A stretch of 8,400 nucleotides of DNA, from assembly GCA_934659475.1 (NCBI GenBank), contig CAKUHX010000064.1, positions 1 to 8,400 on the forward strand, written 5' to 3'. Position 1 is the first letter of the stretch, and each line of letters starts with the position of its first letter. Of the stretch, positions 5,750 to 8,400 are shown piece after piece. Position numbers and translations under genes: made by a program. Under the pieces are notes generated by a model, which ran no database searches, was not told the DNA's origin, and saw nothing but the letters and a program-made list of their open reading frames with translations. This stretch comes from an uncultured Oscillospiraceae bacterium. Lineage in GTDB: Bacteria > Bacillota > Clostridia > Oscillospirales > Oscillospiraceae.

Positions 5750-6814
5750 TCAGCCGATGGGGAAGACCCAGTTGTGGACGTCGGGCAGGCGGCCCCACTG
5801 GATCCCGGTGAGGGTGTCGTACAGGTGGCGGGCCATGGGGCCGACCTCATAGTTGTTGATGGTGTAGTCCTTGCCGTGGATGCACAGCTTGCCCACGGGG
5901 GAGATGACGGCGGCGGTGCCGCAGCCCCAGACCTCGTCGATCTTGCCCTGCTCCAGCAGCTGGGCCACCTCGTCGATGTCGATCTTCTTCTCCTGCACGT
6001 CGCAGCCCTCCTCCTTCAGCAGCTGGATGATGGACTTGCGGGTGACGCCGGGCAGGACGCTGCCCAGCAGGGCAGGGGTCATAACAGTGCTGCCCACCTT
6101 GAACATGATGTTCATGCCGCCCACTTCCTCCACATAGCGGCGCTCCACGCCATCCAGCCACAGAACATCGTTGTAGTTCTTGGCGATGGCCCGGTTGGCC
6201 GCCCGCTGGGCGCAGGCGTAGTTGCCGCCGCACTTGGCAAAGCCGGTGCCGCCCCGGACGGCTCGGACGTCCTCGTCCTCCACTAGGATGGAGTTGCACT
6301 TCAGGCCGCCGGCGTAATAGCTGCCCACGGGGGAGCAGATGATGTAGAACAGCACATCGGTGCAGCCGTGGAGGGACAGGTCGGCGTTGGTGGCGATCAT
6401 CACGGGCCGGAAATACAGGGAGGTGTTGGGCTTGGCGGGCACCCAGTCTTTTTCCACCTTGGCCAAGGCCTCTACCGCCTCCACAAAGTCGGCGTAGGGC
6501 AGAACGGGCAGAGCCATACGGGCGGCGGAGTTTTCAAAGCGTTTGCCGTTTTCGTCCACGCGGAACATCTGCACCTTGCCGTCCTCAGTGCGATAAGCCT
6601 TCAGGCCCTCGAAGATCTCCAGGGCGTAGTTCAGAACGATGGAGGCGGGGCTGAGGCTGATGTCCTGGAAGGGGACGATGCGGGGGTCATACCAGCCCTT
6701 GTCCACGTTGTAGTTCATGGCGAACATGTAGTCGGAATAGACGGAGCCGAAGGTGACCTTGTCGATGTCGGGCTTGGCCTTCAGGACCGCGGCTTTTTCA
6801 AAACGGATATTCAT
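5750..6814 (-). CDS. ilvE: Branched-chain amino acid aminotransferase
   Basis: The 354-residue class IV PLP aminotransferase matches the length of the longer bacterial and eukaryotic-type BCATs. It carries out the last step of leucine, isoleucine and valine synthesis and the first step of their breakdown, exchanging amino groups with glutamate/2-oxoglutarate. Family landmarks are FEGLKAYR (68-75), FRPVMIAT (135-142), GFAKCGGNYA with the PLP lysine at Lys194, VLWLDG (217-222), EEVGGMNIMF (229-238), the PLP-phosphate region LPGVTRKSI (254-262) and the GCGTAAVISPVG block (297-308). No break or missing key residue was seen. ATG 6814 follows AGGAGGG (6822-6828 on the plus strand) by about six bases. 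The upstream TTG at 6841 in the same frame lacks a site. It has its own strong promoter. No T-box or leader peptide was found in the short leader, so control by branched-chain amino acids is not visible here. Confidence 0.96.
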   Translation of the reverse strand: MNIRFEKAAVLKAKPDIDKVTFGSVYSDYMFAMNYNVDKGWYDPRIVPFQDISLSPASIVLNYALEIFEGLKAYRTEDGKVQMFRVDENGKRFENSAARMALPVLPYADFVEAVEALAKVEKDWVPAKPNTSLYFRPVMIATNADLSLHGCTDVLFYIICSPVGSYYAGGLKCNSILVEDEDVRAVRGGTGFAKCGGNYACAQRAANRAIAKNYNDVLWLDGVERRYVEEVGGMNIMFKVGSTVMTPALLGSVLPGVTRKSIIQLLKEEGCDVQEKKIDIDEVAQLLEQGKIDEVWGCGTAAVISPVGKLCIHGKDYTINNYEVGPMARHLYDTLTGIQWGRLPDVHNWVFPIG

Positions 6815-6855
6815 GGTGATCCCTCCTGTTGCGGTGTTCAATTGCCGTTTTTATT

Positions 6856-6884
6856 TTTATACAACTTTAACTTGATGAAGTCAA
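6856..6884 (-). promoter_or_regulatory. Near-consensus promoter of ilvE
   Basis: On the minus strand TTGACT (plus-strand 6879-6884) and TATAAA (6856-6861) are exactly 17 bases apart, with an AT-rich spacer. Initiation near 6849 gives a leader of about 35 bases. Confidence 0.88.
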
Positions 6885-6907
6885 TGCGTATTCTCACTAC
6901 AAATCAT

Positions 6908-6999
6908 CCGGAGAAAAGGGGCGGTTTTTGTGGCCTTTGCGGAGAGGGGACAAATCGGCAATTTGCTCCAAATGCCTGAAAAGGGGCGCCCGGAGAAAA
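6908..6999. repeat. Short direct repeats in the ilvE/glycosyltransferase divergent gap
   Basis: CCGGAGAAAA occurs at 6908-6917 and 6990-6999, and GAAAAGGGGCG at 6913-6923 and 6978-6988. The blocks overlap in the first instance and are in swapped order in the second. They lie in the 273-bp gap upstream of both promoters and could be protein-binding sites or chance purine-rich similarity. Confidence 0.4.
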
Positions 7000-7030
7000 A
7001 ATGGGGGCTGTGCTTCGGAGCAAAATGAGG

Positions 7031-7036
7031 TATAAT
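7031..7036 (+). promoter_or_regulatory. -10 box upstream of the glycosyltransferase gene
   Basis: A perfect TATAAT lies 51 bases before ATG 7088. No good -35 hexamer is found 16-18 bases upstream, so the promoter may be weak or activator-dependent. Confidence 0.55.
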
Positions 7037-7087
7037 AAAGCAGACAAGAACGCCGGGATCGAGCCGGCCGTATCCGAAGGAGGGACT

Positions 7088-7924
7088 ATGAGCGCGGAAG
7101 CTTTGAACATTCTTGTGACCCTGGACTGCAACTATCTGCATCAGCTGAACGTGATGCTGACCTCGCTGCTGGAGCGGGAGGAGGGCTTTGTGCGGGTCTT
7201 TCTCCTCAGCCGGGGAGAGATGACCGATGAGCAGCTGGCCAATACCCGCCTGGTGCTGGCGGGGCGGGGGGAGCTGTGCCCCATCACCATCCGGGAGGAG
7301 CAGCTTCAGGGCGCCCCCACCACCGACCGCTATCCCCTGGAGATCTACTACCGCATCTTTGCGGCCAAATATCTGCCCCAGGAGCTGGACCGGGTGCTCT
7401 ATCTGGACCCCGATCTGGTGATCAATCAGAGCATCCGGCACCTGTACCGCCTGCCCATGGGGACGGCCTTTTTCGCGGCGGCCTCTCACATCGGCAACCT
7501 GCTGCACATCGTCAATGAGCTGCGCCTGGACATGGACGAGACCAGCCCCTATATCAACTCCGGGGTCATGCTGATGAACCTGCGCCAGCTGCGGCAGGAG
7601 CAGGACTATGCCCAGGTGTTCGACTACATCGCGGCCCACAAGAACCGGCTGATCCTGCCCGACCAGGACATCATCAGCGGCCTGTACGGCGGGCGGATCA
7701 TCCCCCTGGATGCCTGGCGCTACAACATGACGGAGCGGCTGTTTGCCTTCCACCGGCAGGCGGGAGATCGGATGGATCTGGATTTTGTGCGGGAAAACTG
7801 CGCCATCATCCACTACTGCGGCCGGAACAAGCCCTGGAAAAGCAACTACATCGGCAAGCTGGACTGCTTTTACAAGGAAGCGGAGACTAAGTATCTGGCC
7901 ATGGTGAAGACGGCGGAAAAGTGA
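7088..7924 (+). CDS. Family 8 glycosyltransferase (GspA/LgtC-like)
   Basis: The 278-residue protein has the GT8 layout. The N-terminal strand LNILVTLD (6-13) starts the nucleotide-sugar fold. RVLYLDPDLVI (102-112) holds the metal-binding DxD at Asp107-Asp109. PYINSGVMLMNL (154-165) and LPDQDIIS (190-197) are the substrate-side blocks. HYCGRNKPW (242-250) supplies the C-terminal metal/phosphate-binding His and the KPW motif. GT8 enzymes are retaining transferases, typically using UDP-glucose or UDP-galactose. The acceptor is unknown. The length is close to B. subtilis GspA. It has no membrane helix or signal peptide. ATG 7088 follows AAGGAGGG (7077-7084), with a short 4-base gap after GGAGG. 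It stands alone, divergent from ilvE, with pfkA and its own promoter downstream, and no polysaccharide genes are beside it. No clear terminator was found after the stop. Confidence 0.9.
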   Translation: MSAEALNILVTLDCNYLHQLNVMLTSLLEREEGFVRVFLLSRGEMTDEQLANTRLVLAGRGELCPITIREEQLQGAPTTDRYPLEIYYRIFAAKYLPQELDRVLYLDPDLVINQSIRHLYRLPMGTAFFAAASHIGNLLHIVNELRLDMDETSPYINSGVMLMNLRQLRQEQDYAQVFDYIAAHKNRLILPDQDIISGLYGGRIIPLDAWRYNMTERLFAFHRQAGDRMDLDFVRENCAIIHYCGRNKPWKSNYIGKLDCFYKEAETKYLAMVKTAEK

Positions 7925-7960
7925 GGGACGCAGCGGGAAACGGACGGGATAAACTGCCCC

Positions 7961-7989
7961 TTGACAGGAAAAACCGCCGGTAGCATAAT
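7961..7989 (+). promoter_or_regulatory. Near-consensus promoter of pfkA
   Basis: A perfect -35 TTGACA (7961-7966) and -10 CATAAT (7984-7989, five of six) are 17 bases apart. The start near 7996 gives a leader of about 43 bases. Confidence 0.88.
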
Positions 7990-8007
7990 GAGAAAAACCG
8001 AAAGGAA

Positions 8008-8031
8008 CGCCCATTCAGGGCGATAAGGAGG
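8008..8031 (+). promoter_or_regulatory. pfkA leader hairpin and ribosome binding site
   Basis: CGCCC (8008-8012) and GGGCG (8018-8022) can pair around a five-base loop, three bases before AAGGAGG (8025-8031), which is seven bases before the ATG. The stem is short and may have no function. Confidence 0.5.
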
Positions 8032-8038
8032 AAGCTGT

Positions 8039-8400
8039 ATGGAATCAGCAGTCAAGCGTATCGGAGTGTTGACCAGCGGCGGCGACGCCCCCGGCATGAA
8101 CGCGGCCGTGCGGGCCGTGGTGCGCACGGCGGTGGGGGAAAATGTGGAGTGCGTAGGCATCCGCCGGGGCTGGAACGGCCTGATCAACAATGACTTTGAG
8201 GTCATGAACGGCAGCAGCGTCAGCAATATCATCAATAAGGGCGGCACCATCCTGTACACGGCCCGCAGCGAGGAGTTCAAGACCAGAGAGGGCCGGGATA
8301 AGGCCCTGGGCACCTGCAAGCTGCTGGGGCTGGACGGCATCGTGGCCGTGGGCGGCGACGGCACCTTCCGGGGGGCTCTGGCCCTGTCCCGCCAGGCGGC
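8039..8400 (+). CDS. pfkA: 6-phosphofructokinase, N-terminal part (3' end outside window)
   Basis: The first 120 codons read [20 protein letters not shown] and onward, the start of the PfkA family. The enzyme phosphorylates fructose 6-phosphate to fructose 1,6-bisphosphate, the committing step of glycolysis, in the cytoplasm. GGDAPGMN (14-21) begins the nucleotide-binding lobe. [13 protein letters not shown] (68-80) is the conserved loop with the Arg that contacts ATP in known structures. GGDGT (105-109) has Gly at the position that separates ATP-dependent enzymes (GGDG) from pyrophosphate-dependent ones (GGDD), so ATP use is expected. The active-site TIDND motif lies beyond the window. ATG 8039 has a strong ribosome site. 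The gene has its own promoter and is not obviously co-transcribed with the glycosyltransferase. Confidence 0.96.
   Translation, partial: MESAVKRIGVLTSGGDAPGMNAAVRAVVRTAVGENVECVGIRRGWNGLINNDFEVMNGSSVSNIINKGGTILYTARSEEFKTREGRDKALGTCKLLGLDGIVAVGGDGTFRGALALSRQA

Noticed and set aside
7925..7960. Terminator after the glycosyltransferase gene
   Set aside because: No GC-rich hairpin followed by T residues is present in this short gap.
6881..8014. 377-codon open frame on the minus strand opposite the glycosyltransferase
   Set aside because: It covers the GT8 gene, the pfkA promoter and the divergent gap. Its composition is unnatural and it has no domain, while the opposite strand has a clear GT8 match.

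Overview
The window looks like chromosomal DNA from a high-GC, low-motility-of-genes region of a Clostridia-class Firmicute, most likely an Oscillospirales gut anaerobe of the Flavonifractor/Lawsonibacter/Intestinimonas type. This placement is an inference. It rests on strong GG-rich Shine-Dalgarno sites, GC-ending codons, an EF-P of the Bacillus/Clostridium type followed by a CD1247-like zinc-ribbon protein, and a DUF6320-like membrane protein. No phage, plasmid, transposase, CRISPR, rRNA or tRNA was seen.

Layout. (1) 1-286: the 3' end of rplL (ribosomal protein L7/L12) and a strong intrinsic terminator. (2) 354-1797: a clear sigma-A-type promoter, efp (elongation factor P), a 345-bp non-coding stretch, a CD1247-like acidic zinc-ribbon protein, and a bidirectional terminator. 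The non-coding stretch is bounded by an exact 19-bp direct repeat and looks like a ~270-bp insertion into a formerly ~75-bp gap. (3) 1812-2750, minus strand: an HSL-type alpha/beta hydrolase, divergent from (4). (4) 2845-5721: a self-contained transcription unit with its own promoter, three closely spaced genes and a terminator. The genes are a TMEM164/YwaF-type membrane protein, a stand-alone HxxxDG (condensation/alcohol-acetyltransferase-like) acyltransferase, and a zinc-ribbon plus six-helix membrane protein of DUF6320 type. (5) 5750-6814, minus strand: ilvE (branched-chain aminotransferase) with a near-consensus promoter. (6) 7088-7924: a family 8 glycosyltransferase. (7) 8039-8400: the 5' end of pfkA (6-phosphofructokinase) with a near-consensus promoter.

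How the genes may work together. Most of the window is core metabolism and translation. The part that may be a little-described system is 1812-5680. A membrane protein related to an ether-phospholipid acyltransferase, a soluble HxxxDG acyltransferase, a membrane protein with a metal-binding head and a divergent esterase could together form an acyl-transfer and acyl-removal module acting on a lipid or glycolipid at the membrane. That function is inference from family membership and gene order only.

Most long reading frames opposite or overlapping these genes are side effects of high GC and were left out.
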